DNA from: 66-474 sp035281745
GTDB lineage: Bacteria > Pseudomonadota > Gammaproteobacteria > Xanthomonadales > Rhodanobacteraceae
DNA length: 64,000 nt
Assembly (NCBI GenBank): GCA_035281745.1
Contig: DATEDI010000040.1
Span: 275,407 to 339,406, forward strand
Reading direction: 5' to 3'
Positions 43,937 through 54,894 of this stretch are shown here, piece after piece. How positions within the stretch are numbered: the stretch's first letter is position 1; every line of letters starts with the position of its first letter. The notes under the pieces are model-generated. The model was not told the origin of the DNA. It was given only the letters and a program-made list of their open reading frames with translations, and made no database searches. The position numbers and the translations under genes are program-made.

Positions 43937-44545
43937 TCAACCCGCTTTCAGGTACGCTTCCACGCCGCCCAGGATCATTTGCGCCGACAGGGCGATCAGC
44001 AACATGCCCATCACGCGTTCCATGGCGGCGAGCACGCTCTCGCCCAGCAACTTGAACAGCCACGTGGAACCCAGCAGGATCGCGGCGGTGGCCAGCCACG
44101 CGATCAGCAGCGCCAGGCCCCACTCCACTTGGCGACCGGGCTGCGCGCTGGTCATCAGCAACAGCGTCGCCATCGCGGACGGACCGGCGATGCCGGGAAT
44201 CGCCAGCGGCACGATGAACGGTTCGCCCTGGCCCACGGGCCCGAAAATGCCGCCGTCGCGCGGCGGGAACACCATCTTGATGGCGATCAGGAACAGCACC
44301 ACGCCGCCGCCGATGCTGATGGCCTCCTGCCGCAATTGCATGATCGACAAAAGTTCGCGCCCGCCCAGCAGGAACGCGACCAGCACGCCCAGCGCGATCA
44401 GCAGCTCGCGGATCATCACCCAGCGCCGCCGCTTGGGCGGCACGTCCTTCAGGATCGACAAAAAGAACGGCACATTGCCGGGCGCGTCCAGAACCAGGAA
44501 AAGCGTGATGCACGCCGACACGAGGGTCATCTGCTGCTGCATCAC
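43937..44545 (-). CDS. MarC family integral membrane protein
   Basis: 202 residues with six membrane helices. Conserved blocks: CITLFLVLDAPGNVPFFLSIL (the family D-x-x-G-N-x-P motif), ISIGGGVVLFLIAIKMVFP and PLAIPGIAGPSAMATLLLM. MarC/YhgN proteins are six-helix membrane proteins with no firm substrate; the old link to multiple antibiotic resistance was not upheld. The start is the ATG at 44545 or 44542; the SDR stop at 44546 is immediately upstream, so the genes are coupled. Confidence 0.9.
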   Translation of the reverse strand: MMQQQMTLVSACITLFLVLDAPGNVPFFLSILKDVPPKRRRWVMIRELLIALGVLVAFLLGGRELLSIMQLRQEAISIGGGVVLFLIAIKMVFPPRDGGIFGPVGQGEPFIVPLAIPGIAGPSAMATLLLMTSAQPGRQVEWGLALLIAWLATAAILLGSTWLFKLLGESVLAAMERVMGMLLIALSAQMILGGVEAYLKAG

Positions 44546-45331
44546 TCAACCCCCGTTGTGTTCGCCGCCACGCAGATCCAGCACTTTGCCCCGCGCCGAA
44601 CGCGCCTCCGGGGCCAGCAGATACAGCACCGCCTGCGCGGCCGCTTCGGGTGTCGCGACCGCGGCCGGGTCTTCGCCCGCCCACACGGTGCGACGCAGCG
44701 CGGTGCGCATCGGCGCCGGCAACAGCGCGTGTACGCGCAAGGATGTCTCGTCGGTTTCCTCGTGCAGGATCGAAACCAAGCCTTCCAGACCCGCTTTCGC
44801 CACGCCGTAGGCGCCCCAGTACGCGCGCGCCATCCGTTCCGGATCGTCCAGCACAAACACGACCGCGCTGTCCTCGCGCGCCAGCAACAGCGGCATGCAT
44901 GCCTGCGTCAACAGGAACGGCGCCGACAAGTCGACGTGCAACGTGGTGATCCATTCCTCGGGCGACAGCATCCCGAGCGGCGTCAGGCCTTCGCACTTCA
45001 CCGCTGCATGCACCACGCCATCGAGCCGGCCGAGCTGGCGCTCGACCGATTCGGCAAATGTCTGGTATTCCAGCGGCGATGCGCCTTGCAAATCCATCGG
45101 CTGCAACACCGGCCGCGGCGCGTCGGCGAGGGCAGCGATCTCGTCGTACACCGGTTCCAGCGCGCGTGCCTTGCGATCGGCCAGCAACACCGTGGCACCG
45201 GCTTTGGCGCACGCGAGTGCGGACGCGCGGCCCAGGCCACCCGCGGCGCCGGTAATCAACACCACACGCCCCGCCAGCGAATCCGCGGCGGGCATCCAGT
45301 CCGCCGGAAGTCGCGTGACGGGCAGCGTCAC
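44546..45331 (-). CDS. Short-chain dehydrogenase/reductase family protein (YciK-like)
   Basis: 261 residues from the GTG at 45331, which overlaps the grxD stop (GTGA). NAD(P)-binding GAAGGLGRASALACAKAG near 28 and the active-site YWGAYGVAK Tyr-x3-Lys near 172 identify an SDR most like the YciK group (the WGAY block). The catalytic Ser normally found about 13 residues before the Tyr is not seen: this strand reads VVFVLDDPERM. The NAAV-type Asn is also altered (VVHAAVKCEG). Activity is therefore uncertain; it may bind rather than turn over substrate. Confidence 0.8.
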   Translation of the reverse strand: MTLPVTRLPADWMPAADSLAGRVVLITGAAGGLGRASALACAKAGATVLLADRKARALEPVYDEIAALADAPRPVLQPMDLQGASPLEYQTFAESVERQLGRLDGVVHAAVKCEGLTPLGMLSPEEWITTLHVDLSAPFLLTQACMPLLLAREDSAVVFVLDDPERMARAYWGAYGVAKAGLEGLVSILHEETDETSLRVHALLPAPMRTALRRTVWAGEDPAAVATPEAAAQAVLYLLAPEARSARGKVLDLRGGEHNGG

Positions 45332-45657
45332 GAGGCGGCCGTCTGCTTGCCGGCCTCGCCGACCATGCGCTGCAGTTCACCGGATTCGTACAGCTCCAGC
45401 GTGATGTCGCAGCCGCCGATCAGTTCGCCATTGATGTAGAGCTGCGGGAAGGTCGGCCAGTTGGAGTAGCGCGGCAAGTTGGCACGAACCTCCGGGTCTT
45501 CCAGCACGTTCACCGAGAAATACTCGACGCCGGTGGCGCTGAGCGCCTGCGACGTGCGCATGGAAAAACCGCACATCGGGAAGTCGGGCGTGCCCTTCAT
45601 GTACAGCACGACCGGATGTCCGGCGAGCGTTTGCTTGATGCGTTCGATGACGTCCAT
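45328..45657 (-). CDS. grxD: Monothiol glutaredoxin Grx4
   Basis: 109 residues from the ATG at 45657. The CGFS active site is in MKGTPDFPMCGFSMRTSQAL near residue 30, with glutathione-binding SNWPTFPQLYINGELIGGCD near 66. CGFS glutaredoxins bind 2Fe-2S clusters through glutathione and pass them to recipient proteins, with BolA partners. The length matches E. coli GrxD (115). It overlaps the downstream SDR start by 3 bp. Divergent from sodB, with a 252-bp gap between them. Confidence 0.95.
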   Translation of the reverse strand: MDVIERIKQTLAGHPVVLYMKGTPDFPMCGFSMRTSQALSATGVEYFSVNVLEDPEVRANLPRYSNWPTFPQLYINGELIGGCDITLELYESGELQRMVGEAGKQTAAS

Positions 45658-45784
45658 AGTGATTTTGAAACCTGCATGCGTGATGGGTGAATATCCGCGC
45701 AAACCCATCCATCGTGGAAGTGAATCGCCGATGCGGTGCCGGCGCCACAGCTTTAATGAAGCCGAAACCCGGGCTCGCGCGAAT

Positions 45785-45813
45785 CCGACAAAAATGTGCG
45801 ATGGGTCTACAAT
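45785..45813 (+). promoter_or_regulatory. Putative sigma-70 promoter of sodB
   Basis: CCGACA (45785-45790), 17-bp spacer, TACAAT (45808-45813), predicting a leader of about 90 nt before the ATG at 45910. No Fur box was recognised in the leader. Confidence 0.5.
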
Positions 45814-45909
45814 GACGGATGGTGTCTTGCGGACGTCGCGCATTGTATCAGGCGCGCTTTACACGCAGGCTGCCATTTCTCCCGCTTCCAAACCTCCAAG
45901 GAGCACTCC

Positions 45910-46488
45910 ATGGCGATCGAACTCCCCCCGCTTCCCTACGAACGCAGCGCGCTGGCCCCGCATATCTCCGAGGAGACCTTGGACTACCACTACGGCAAGC
46001 ACCACAAGGCCTATGTCGACAACCTCAACAAGCAGATCGAGGGCACCGACTTCGCCGACATGAACCTCGAGGACATCGTCAAGAAAGCCACGGGCGGCAT
46101 GTTCAACAACGCCGCGCAGGCGTGGAACCACACCTTCTACTGGAATTCGATGTCGCCCAAGGGCGGCGGCGAGCCGTCCGGCAAGCTGGCCGATGCGATC
46201 ACCAAGGCCTTCAAGGATGTCGCCAAGTTCAAGCAGGAATTCGGCAAGATCGCGACCGGCACGTTCGGTTCCGGTTGGGCGTGGCTGGTGCAGCGCGCCG
46301 ACGGTTCGCTGGGCCTGGTCAGCACGTCCAACGCCGGCACACCGATCACCGGCAGCGATCGCCCGCTGTTGACTTGCGACGTGTGGGAACACGCGTACTA
46401 CATCGACTATCGCAACGCGCGCGCCAAGTATGTCGACGCGTACTGGAACCTCGTGAACTGGGATTTCGCGGCCAGCCAGATGGCCTGA
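45910..46488 (+). CDS. sodB: Iron-type superoxide dismutase
   Basis: 192 residues, as in E. coli SodB. Metal ligands: His in YHYGKHHKAY near 27, His in NHTFYWNS near 74, and Asp plus His in CDVWEHAYYIDY near 157-161. The Gln in FNNAAQAWNHTF sits at the position typical of Fe-SODs, which favours iron over manganese. There is no signal peptide, so it is cytosolic. It disproportionates superoxide. The start follows AAGGAG at a proper distance. Divergent from grxD. Confidence 0.96.
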   Translation: MAIELPPLPYERSALAPHISEETLDYHYGKHHKAYVDNLNKQIEGTDFADMNLEDIVKKATGGMFNNAAQAWNHTFYWNSMSPKGGGEPSGKLADAITKAFKDVAKFKQEFGKIATGTFGSGWAWLVQRADGSLGLVSTSNAGTPITGSDRPLLTCDVWEHAYYIDYRNARAKYVDAYWNLVNWDFAASQMA

Positions 46489-47013
46489 AGCCGCGCTCGA
46501 CGCGCCCGCGGATGATCGCGAGCGCGCCGGTTTCCTTTCTTTGGTCCGGGGCCCGCCCGCAAGGGCGGCCCATCCTCCTCGTCATTCCGGGGCAGCCGCC
46601 AAAGGCCGAACCCGGAATCGGTTTCAGCGTAGGGCGGCGCGCTTCAGTACGCGCGGCAAAATTCGCGACTCCGGGCGTGCATCCACAGCCACGGCACCGC
46701 GCCGAATGGGCCGCTCCGCTCGATCGCGAAAGTATTTGCCACCGCAGCGGCGGCCCGAAGGCTATCGGCGCTTCGCCATCCCCCAGCCATTCCCAGGCCC
46801 CTGTCCATGCGGGCTTCAGTACATGCTGCACGACTGGCGCAACAACCAGCACGAGTTGAACCTGCAGCAGCATCGCAAGCACGCCGAGCATGTTCGCGTC
46901 GAGGAAATAAATCGCGAACGTCCATGTCGCGGGCTGCGTCAGCATCATCACCAGGCGGCGATCGCCAGCAACTTGAACGCGCGGAACAGCCAATCACGCG
47001 TGTCGTTCCGCAT
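46489..47013 (-). pseudogene. Probable frameshifted small membrane protein gene after glmM, plus repeat-bearing gap
   Basis: An ATG at 47013, three bases after the glmM stop, begins MRNDTRDWLFRAFKLLAIAAW and then stops. The next frame continues with a plausible membrane protein: MMLTQPATWTFAIYFLDANM and LGVLAMLLQVQLVLVVAPVV (about 46760-46955). Joined by a one-base shift they would make a protein of about 75-90 residues with two helices. Whether this is a true frameshift, two overlapping genes or a sequencing error cannot be decided here. The rest, 46560-46690, holds a CGTCATTCCGGGG repeat; no other gene is seen in 46489-47016. Confidence 0.4.
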
Positions 47014-47016
47014 CCG

Positions 47017-48405
47017 TCACGACCCCTGATTGCGCGTCGCATCGGCCGCTGCGGCCGTCACCGCGTCCGCCAGCCGCGCGGCGAGCGCCTGCACCTCGTC
47101 GGCGTTCTCGCCCTCGATCGTGACGCGCACCAGCGGCTCGGTGCCCGATGGTCGCAACACCACGCGGCCGCGGCCGCGCAATGTATCCTGCACTTCCGCC
47201 AGCGCTTCCTGCACGCTCGACAGGCCCACCACGGATTTGGCGCCCGCCACTTTCACGTTGCGCGTGATCTGCGGCAGCTTGGAAAGCCCGGAACGCGCCT
47301 GCGACAGATCCTTGCCCGCGCGCGCCAGCGCATCCAGCACCGCAAGAGCGGACACGATGCCGTCGCCGGTGCTGGCGCGGTCGAGGCACAGGATGTGGCC
47401 GGAGGTTTCGCCGCCCAACATCCCGTCGTGTTCCTTCAACTGTTGCAACACGTAGCGGTCGCCGACATTGGCGCGCAGGAACCGCACGCCCGCGCCGGTC
47501 AGCGCACGCTCAAGGCCGAAGTTGCTCATCAGCGTGCCGACCACCGGCCCGCGAAGATGCCCTTCGGTCAACCAATCGTGCGCCAGCACGTACATCAAGT
47601 CGTCGCCGTCTGCGAGTTCACCGTTGCGGTCGACCATCTGCACGCGATCGCCATCGCCATCGAAGGCGATGCCGAGGTCGGCGCGTTGTTCCAGCACCGC
47701 ACCGCGCAATGCGGCCGGATGGGTCGATCCGACTCCGCGGTTGATGTTGAAGCCATCGGGTTCGCTGCCGATCCGGGTGACCCTGGCGCCCAGCGCGGTG
47801 AACACCTTGGGTGCGACCGTGTAGGTGGCGCCGTGCGCGCAATCGAGCACGATGTGCATGCCGGAAAGATCCGGCGGCGTCGACAGGGTCCCGAGGCAGA
47901 ATCGCGCGTAGCGTTCCACCGCGTCGTCGATGCGGCGTGCCTTGCCCAGACGCTCCGGCGCGGCGGTGGTGAATGTCGCATCGATTTCGCGTTCGATCTC
48001 CGACTCCACGGCATCGTCCAGCTTCTCGCCATTGGCGGAAAAAAACTTGATGCCGTTGTCCTGGTATGGATTGTGCGAAGCACTGATCACGATGCCGGCA
48101 CTCGCGCCGAACTCGCGCGTCAGCTGCGCCACCCCCGGCGTCGGCAATGGACCAAGCAAACCCACGTTCGCGCCCGCCGCGACCAGGCCGGCTTCCAGCG
48201 CGGACTCGAACATGTATCCCGACACACGGGTGTCCTTGCCGATCAGCACCAGCGGCTGCCGACCGTTGCCCAGCACCACGCCCGCGGCGCGACCAAGCTT
48301 CAGCATGAATTCGGCGGTGATCGGCCATTCACCGACGCGACCGCGCACGCCATCGGTGCCGAAGTATTTGCGGGGTTCGGAACTCGGGATTCGGGATTCG
48401 GACAT
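47017..48405 (-). CDS. glmM: Phosphoglucosamine mutase
   Basis: 462 residues from the ATG at 48405. GlmM converts glucosamine-6-P to glucosamine-1-P for UDP-GlcNAc synthesis. Motifs: KYFGTDGVRGRVGEWPIT near 13, the phosphoserine loop GIVISASHNPYQDNGIKFF near 104, the metal loop FDGDGDR near 246, the sugar loop GGETSGH near 330 and the phosphate-binding RPSGTEPLVRV near 420. The first dozen codons (SESRIPSSEPRK) come from a short GAATCCC direct repeat, so the N-terminus varies from relatives. Follows folP on the minus strand, as in many gammaproteobacteria. Confidence 0.95.
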   Translation of the reverse strand: MSESRIPSSEPRKYFGTDGVRGRVGEWPITAEFMLKLGRAAGVVLGNGRQPLVLIGKDTRVSGYMFESALEAGLVAAGANVGLLGPLPTPGVAQLTREFGASAGIVISASHNPYQDNGIKFFSANGEKLDDAVESEIEREIDATFTTAAPERLGKARRIDDAVERYARFCLGTLSTPPDLSGMHIVLDCAHGATYTVAPKVFTALGARVTRIGSEPDGFNINRGVGSTHPAALRGAVLEQRADLGIAFDGDGDRVQMVDRNGELADGDDLMYVLAHDWLTEGHLRGPVVGTLMSNFGLERALTGAGVRFLRANVGDRYVLQQLKEHDGMLGGETSGHILCLDRASTGDGIVSALAVLDALARAGKDLSQARSGLSKLPQITRNVKVAGAKSVVGLSSVQEALAEVQDTLRGRGRVVLRPSGTEPLVRVTIEGENADEVQALAARLADAVTAAAADATRNQGS

Positions 48406-48446
48406 GGAATAAAGGATCTGGAAATGGGAGAAGGCCAACGAGCCAC

Positions 48447-48597
48447 GTCGTCATTTCGGGACCGTTCGCGGCCTCATCGCGAATGACCCCCGGAATCCAT
48501 TTTGATTCACTCGACAAAGCAAAATGGATTACTCGCACCATCCATGGCGCTCGCGTTTGCAATCCGCAAACGCAGTCCAGTCTTCGCCGGAATGACG
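48447..48597 (+). repeat. Dispersed repeat, family 2, copy 2 (glmM-folP gap)
   Basis: The first half (48447-48500) repeats the TTCGCGGCCTCATCGCGAA hairpin seen at 61525-61588. The second half carries CCATCCATGGCGCTCGCG and TTTGCAATCCGCAAACGCAGTC and ends CCGGAATGAC. A 13-bp direct repeat AAAATGGATTAC-like / AATCCATTTTG lies between. Fills the 201-bp gap. Confidence 0.75.
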
Positions 48598-48606
48598 GCA
48601 ATCTTA

Positions 48607-49515
48607 TCAGTCGTCCCCGAACCGCTGCGAACCGAATGGCTTGGGCTCACGTTTCGCCGGTGCATCGCCTTCATGAACAGCCTGCCAGACCGCCAGCGCA
48701 TCGCGCGTCGCGGCGACGTCGTGCACGCGCACGATCATCGCGCCTCGTTGCACCGCAATCAGCGCTGCGGCAGCGGAACCCGTCGCGCGGTCGGCGCCCG
48801 CATTTCGACCGGTCAAGGTGCCGATCATCGCCTTGCGCGACACGCCCGTGAACACGCCGGCCGCGAGATCGCGGAACCGAGCGAGCGAGCGCAGCAGCGC
48901 GAGATTGTGTTCCAGTGCCTTGCCGAAGCCGAAACCCGGATCGACCAGCACCCGGCGCTTGTCGATGCCCGCCATCTCGCAGGCGAACACGCGTTCGGCG
49001 AGAAAACGGTGCACCTCGCCCACCACGTCGTCGTAATGCGGATCATCCTGCATCGTGCCGGGTTCGCCCTGCATGTGCATCACGCACACCGGCACCTTCA
49101 ACTCAGCCGCCGCATCCAGTGCGCCTTCGCAGCGAAGCGCACGCACGTCGTTGATGAACCCCGCGCCGGCCGCCACCGCGGCACGCATCACATCAGGTTT
49201 GGAGGTGTCGATCGAAATCGGCACCGCCACGCGCGCCGCCAACGCTTCGATCACCGGCACCACACGCGCGATTTCGTCCGCCGCTTCGACTGTGGTTGCA
49301 CCCGGACGCGTGGATTCCGCACCGACATCCAGCATGTCTGCGCCCGCCTCGACCATCGCCACGCCCTGCGCAATCGCGGCCTCGGCGTCGCCACGCAAGC
49401 CATCGCCCGAAAACGAATCGTCGGTGAGATTGAGGATGCCGCAGATGCGCGGGCGATCCACCTTCAGCGCGCGGCCGGCGCAATCGAGCGAGGGAGTTGT
49501 GTCGAACATCGGCAC
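48607..49515 (-). CDS. folP: Dihydropteroate synthase
   Basis: 302 residues (or 300 from the ATG at 49509). TIM-barrel enzyme joining p-aminobenzoate to dihydropterin pyrophosphate. Motifs: GILNLTDDSFSGDG near 26, MLDVGAESTRPGAT near 60, ISIDTSKPDV near 99, INDVRAL near 119, MHMQGEPGTMQDDPHYDDVV near 145, DPGFGFGKALEHN near 195 and SRKAMIG near 225. The NVTPDSFS loop common in relatives reads NLTDDSFS. Upstream of glmM; ftsH, the usual further neighbour, lies about 2.6 kb away beyond an inserted TPR gene. Confidence 0.94.
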   Translation of the reverse strand: MPMFDTTPSLDCAGRALKVDRPRICGILNLTDDSFSGDGLRGDAEAAIAQGVAMVEAGADMLDVGAESTRPGATTVEAADEIARVVPVIEALAARVAVPISIDTSKPDVMRAAVAAGAGFINDVRALRCEGALDAAAELKVPVCVMHMQGEPGTMQDDPHYDDVVGEVHRFLAERVFACEMAGIDKRRVLVDPGFGFGKALEHNLALLRSLARFRDLAAGVFTGVSRKAMIGTLTGRNAGADRATGSAAAALIAVQRGAMIVRVHDVAATRDALAVWQAVHEGDAPAKREPKPFGSQRFGDD

Positions 49516-49589
49516 AGTTTATGGTACGGCGCGACCCGATGCCGCTCGCCTCGATGCCGCGGGAAAGTGCTTGCCCAGAGAAACCAAGG

Positions 49590-51350
49590 TCACTCCCACA
49601 TGTATTCACCCGTCGCATCGCGGCGCGCGCCATCCGGTGGTCCGTATCGGTCCCACAAGGCAGTCAGCCCGGCATGGCGCACGAACGCGCGGAATTCCGG
49701 CGTCCCGCGCATCGACCGGAACGAAGGCATCCAGAACCGCGTGAAATAGATGACGACGGTGATCGAACGAAAACGCATTCCGAGCTCCAGCGCGCGCATG
49801 GTTTGCCCCCTTACCAGCAGCACGTACGGGATCGCGCCCGGCAGCCAGCGTGGTTGCGTGGCGACGATGCCGTCGATCAGTTCTTCCATCCGCGTGTGCG
49901 CCGCGGCATCGCCATAGGCGCCCTGCGCGAGGATCGTCAACTGCTCGCCAGACAACCCCTCCGCCAGCATCACCAAGCCGCGCGCCAGTTGCGTGGCGGC
50001 CTCGTCGAGCTGGCCGCGCGCGGCCAGGACGTCGTGCATGCCCAACCCCGCGTGTGCCAGACCAAGGTCTGTTGCCTTCCGGAGCAGGCCTTCGGCACGC
50101 GCAAGATCGCCTTTGGTGAGATGGCCGACACCGCGCCAGAGCATTGCAGCCGGATACAACGGGTCGATCTCCAACAGGTGATCGAGATGCGCGCATCCCC
50201 AATCCACGTAGCCAAGCATCATTGATGGCGAGCCCGCCCAATACCGCACCGCGGTGTCTTCCGGCTGCACCCGCAGCGACTGTTCCATGGCTTCGCGGCT
50301 TTCGATGTAACGGGGCTCGGCATTCGTGAACACCAGGGCCTTCGCCGACCAGGGTTCGCCCAAGGTCTGATCAAGCACGCTGGCGCGTGCCGCCGCCGCC
50401 GTGACGTTCGCAAGCGCCGTGTCCGCCGCTTCCGGCGAATAGTTCGGCTGGATCGCATAGGCAGCGGCCAGCCGCGCGTGCGCGCGCGCGAACCCGGGAT
50501 CGCGCGCGACCGCCTGCCGCAACAGCTCGATCGCCCGTGCCATGTGCACCATGTCGCGCCGGTTATGGATGTCATTGGCCTGCAGATACAAGCGGTAGGC
50601 TTCCGGATCGGTGGTCGCCACCGGCACCAGCCGTTGTCCGCCGTGCAGGATCACATCGAATTCGCTTGCGACCGCGCGGGCGATGCGTTCCTGCAAATCG
50701 AACACGTCGGACAGGTCGCCGTCGAAATTTTCCGACCACAGGTGGTAGCCGTCGCAGGTCTGGATCAACTGCGCGGTGATGCGCATCCGCTCGCCGTGCT
50801 TGCGCACCGAGCCTTCCAGCACGTGCGCCACCGCCAGCGTCCTGCCAATGTTGCGCATGTCCTCGTTCCTGCCCTTGAACGAGAACGACGAAGTGCGCCC
50901 GGCGACCTTGAGGTCCTTGAGCTTGACGAGCGCGTTGAGGATCTCCTCCGCGATGCCATCGGAGAAATATTCATGGTCATGGGCCGGTGACAGATCGACG
51001 AAGGGCAGCACCGCGATGGACTTCTGCGGAATTTCGGGTGGCGTTTCCACGTTGGTCGCAGTCGATGTGAGCGCTGCCGCGACATCACCGGGCATCGTGG
51101 GCCCCGCCCCGACAATCTCGCGAATTTCGCGCAGGATGCCCTCGAAGTTCCACACCAGAACCAGTGCAATCGGAAAACCGATCGCGCAGGCGATCAGGAA
51201 CGCGCGCGTCGCCCAGTCCGGCAGATCCAACGCCGGCGTCAACTGCGAAATGCCCTGCGACAAGGCCCAGGTCGCGGCGACGTACAACACCGCAACTCGC
51301 AGCACCCTACGCCGCCTCAACTCCGGAAAAAAGGACCGACGATCAGCCAC
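49590..51350 (-). CDS. Membrane-anchored FlgO/TolB-like domain protein with TPR repeats
   Basis: 586 residues from the GTG at 51350 (the frame is open to 51731 without a convincing start). An N-terminal basic segment and two membrane helices (about 14-32 and 48-66) are followed by a CyaE/FlgO-like domain: KSIAVLPFVDLSPAHDHEYFSDGIAEEILNAL near 117, GRTSSFSFKGRNEDMRNIGRTL, and HVLEGSVRKHGERMRITAQLIQ. Then come TPR-like repeats to the end. The architecture is that of proteins annotated as adenylate-cyclase-associated, but no cyclase or DNA-binding output domain is present. Probably a sensory scaffold; the ligand is unknown. Confidence 0.78.
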   Translation of the reverse strand: MADRRSFFPELRRRRVLRVAVLYVAATWALSQGISQLTPALDLPDWATRAFLIACAIGFPIALVLVWNFEGILREIREIVGAGPTMPGDVAAALTSTATNVETPPEIPQKSIAVLPFVDLSPAHDHEYFSDGIAEEILNALVKLKDLKVAGRTSSFSFKGRNEDMRNIGRTLAVAHVLEGSVRKHGERMRITAQLIQTCDGYHLWSENFDGDLSDVFDLQERIARAVASEFDVILHGGQRLVPVATTDPEAYRLYLQANDIHNRRDMVHMARAIELLRQAVARDPGFARAHARLAAAYAIQPNYSPEAADTALANVTAAAARASVLDQTLGEPWSAKALVFTNAEPRYIESREAMEQSLRVQPEDTAVRYWAGSPSMMLGYVDWGCAHLDHLLEIDPLYPAAMLWRGVGHLTKGDLARAEGLLRKATDLGLAHAGLGMHDVLAARGQLDEAATQLARGLVMLAEGLSGEQLTILAQGAYGDAAAHTRMEELIDGIVATQPRWLPGAIPYVLLVRGQTMRALELGMRFRSITVVIYFTRFWMPSFRSMRGTPEFRAFVRHAGLTALWDRYGPPDGARRDATGEYMWE

Positions 51351-51541
51351 GGCATGCGAAGCTCTCGCCGGCAACACGCCGGCCTCCGGGGCGAAGTGTC
51401 CCTGTCTGTGTCGCCCTTTGCAACAGGGACGCCAAGGGCCCTGAAGCGCCAGGCAGCTGGACCCGACGCTCACGTCCGGCAAGTCTGCGTCCGGCCATGC
51501 GACACCAGCACACGCGAAGACCACCTGGAACCAGCCAGGCC

Positions 51542-52009
51542 TTACGCAGCGCGACCAGCCAAGCGGGCATGCACCAGCTTGCGAAGACTGTCGCTGCAAC
51601 TGTCGGCATTGTTCCGGAACCAGTTGGCCCAGCTCTCCTGGGCCAGCCAGCGGGTCAGCGAGCGTTCGTAGATGTTCCACATCTCGCGATCCAGCGTGCC
51701 ACTGCGGAACTGGTAGTACAAATTGTCCCAATGCCTGAATACGGTCAGCATCACCGCGTCGAAGCGCATCCGCTCGGCGGGCGTCAACGCGTCGGGCTGC
51801 GCGTGCGCACGATGCAGGAACTCCGCGAATTCGGGACTTCCGGTCATGGGCGACAACAACGCCAGCGAATTGGAGGTTACCGCGTTGTAGGTGGTTGCCA
51901 TCAGCGCCCGCGTGTTGTGCCGAAGCTGCACACTGGCGTAGATCAGCGAAACCACCACGGCGATGCTGCTGACGATCGCCGCGGTTTGCGTCAGGTCCTG
52001 CAGATTCAT
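51542..52009 (-). CDS. Membrane-anchored conserved hypothetical protein
   Basis: 155 residues. One N-terminal membrane helix (TAAIVSSIAVVVSLIYASVQL, residues about 8-28) precedes a helical soluble domain with the motif QLRHNTRALMATTYNAVTSNSLALL, then FRHWDNLYYQFRSGTLDREMWNIY and a C-terminal amphipathic region with one Cys. The L-R-x-N-T-R-A block right after the helix is common to a widespread but uncharacterised family. The gap 51351-51541 to the TPR gene contains only short direct repeats and no gene. Function unknown. Confidence 0.72.
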   Translation of the reverse strand: MNLQDLTQTAAIVSSIAVVVSLIYASVQLRHNTRALMATTYNAVTSNSLALLSPMTGSPEFAEFLHRAHAQPDALTPAERMRFDAVMLTVFRHWDNLYYQFRSGTLDREMWNIYERSLTRWLAQESWANWFRNNADSCSDSLRKLVHARLAGRAA

Positions 52010-52062
52010 GCCGTCTCCCCGTTCAGGTGGATGCCCGCGACCCGTGCTGCCCGAAAAGGAGG

Positions 52063-52094
52063 CAAAAAAATGGGCCGCAGATGCGGCCCATTTT
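52063..52094 (-). terminator. Intrinsic terminator of the rlmE-ftsH operon
   Basis: Minus-strand stem AATGGGCCGCA/TGCGGCCCATT with a two-base loop followed by a run of seven T, 20 bp after the ftsH stop codon. Confidence 0.88.
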
Positions 52095-52113
52095 CATGCT
52101 TGGTGAACCACCG

Positions 52114-54063
<1,950 letters not shown>

Positions 54064-54145
54064 GCTGCGGTTCCTGCGCCCGCGTCCGCACGTGCTTGTG
54101 CGGCCTTCTTGCGAACGACTGTATTGAGATGCGTGTTCAGGTGAT

Positions 54146-54787
54146 TCATGCCGCTTTCTTCCATCCGGTCGCCAAGGCGTAAACCTCGCGCGAGCGGGCC
54201 CGGGATGCCTTGGGCTTGCGCAGTGTCACCCGCGCAAAGCCCGCGCGCAAGTCGCGCAGGTACTCATCGAAGCCTCGGCCCTGGAACAGTTTCACCAGCA
54301 ATGATCCTCCGGGTTTCAAGCACTTGGCGGCGAAATCTGCCGCCAGTTCGGCCAGGTGCATCGCGCGCGCCTGATCCGCCACTTCAATACCGCTGATATT
54401 GGGCGCCATGTCCGACAGAACAAGGTCCACGGGCGCGCCTTCCAGCTTATCCATCAATGCGTTGAATACGGCTTCCTCGCGGAAATCGCCCTGGATGAAG
54501 CCGACCCCGCCGATGCCTTGCATGGGCAGGATATCCAGCGCGAAAACCTTGCCCGACCATTCTCCATTTTTCTGGCCCAGCCGCTGCCGCACCAATTGTG
54601 ACCAGCCACCGGGCGCGGCGCCCAGGTCCACCACCACCATGCCGGACTTCAGCAGGCGGTCGCGATCCAGCAGTTCGTCCAGCTTGAACGCTGCGCGCGA
54701 ACGAAAGCCTTCGGCCTGGGCGCGCTTGACGAATTCGTCGCCGAAATGCTCCTTCAACCAGCGCGCGCTGCTTTTGGATCGGGCCAC
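54146..54787 (-). CDS. rlmE: 23S rRNA (uridine-2'-O-)-methyltransferase RlmE
   Basis: 213 residues from the GTG at 54787, which begins MARSKSSARWLKEHFGDEFV as in E. coli FtsJ (209 residues). SAM motif VVVDLGAAPGGWSQL near 55. The catalytic tetrad K-D-K-E is visible: Lys in RAAFKL, Asp in LVLSDMAPNISG near 127, Lys in SLLVKLFQG near 165 and Glu in SREVYAL near 201. It methylates U2552 of the A-loop. The frame is open to 54913, but that region overlaps the divergent yhbY promoter. Upstream of ftsH, 83 bp apart. Confidence 0.95.
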   Translation of the reverse strand: MARSKSSARWLKEHFGDEFVKRAQAEGFRSRAAFKLDELLDRDRLLKSGMVVVDLGAAPGGWSQLVRQRLGQKNGEWSGKVFALDILPMQGIGGVGFIQGDFREEAVFNALMDKLEGAPVDLVLSDMAPNISGIEVADQARAMHLAELAADFAAKCLKPGGSLLVKLFQGRGFDEYLRDLRAGFARVTLRKPKASRARSREVYALATGWKKAA

Positions 54788-54894
54788 GGCTTCATTTCCA
54801 GCGACGGCAACACTTGCCGCCCTTTCCACGCAAAACAAGCGTGGTACCCATGATACCCTGACTGGCTTGTCGAACCCGCGTCCGCGCTGAACAC

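Noticed and set aside
41981..45439. A 1152-codon open frame on the plus strand
   Set aside because: It lies antisense to gor, ppnN, marC and the SDR gene, all with clear motifs. Its translation is low-complexity Arg/His/Gln-rich, as expected from GC-rich third positions.
48447..48597. Possible CRISPR or tandem repeat array
   Set aside because: The repeats are single dispersed units with unequal spacing; no regularly spaced array or cas genes are present.
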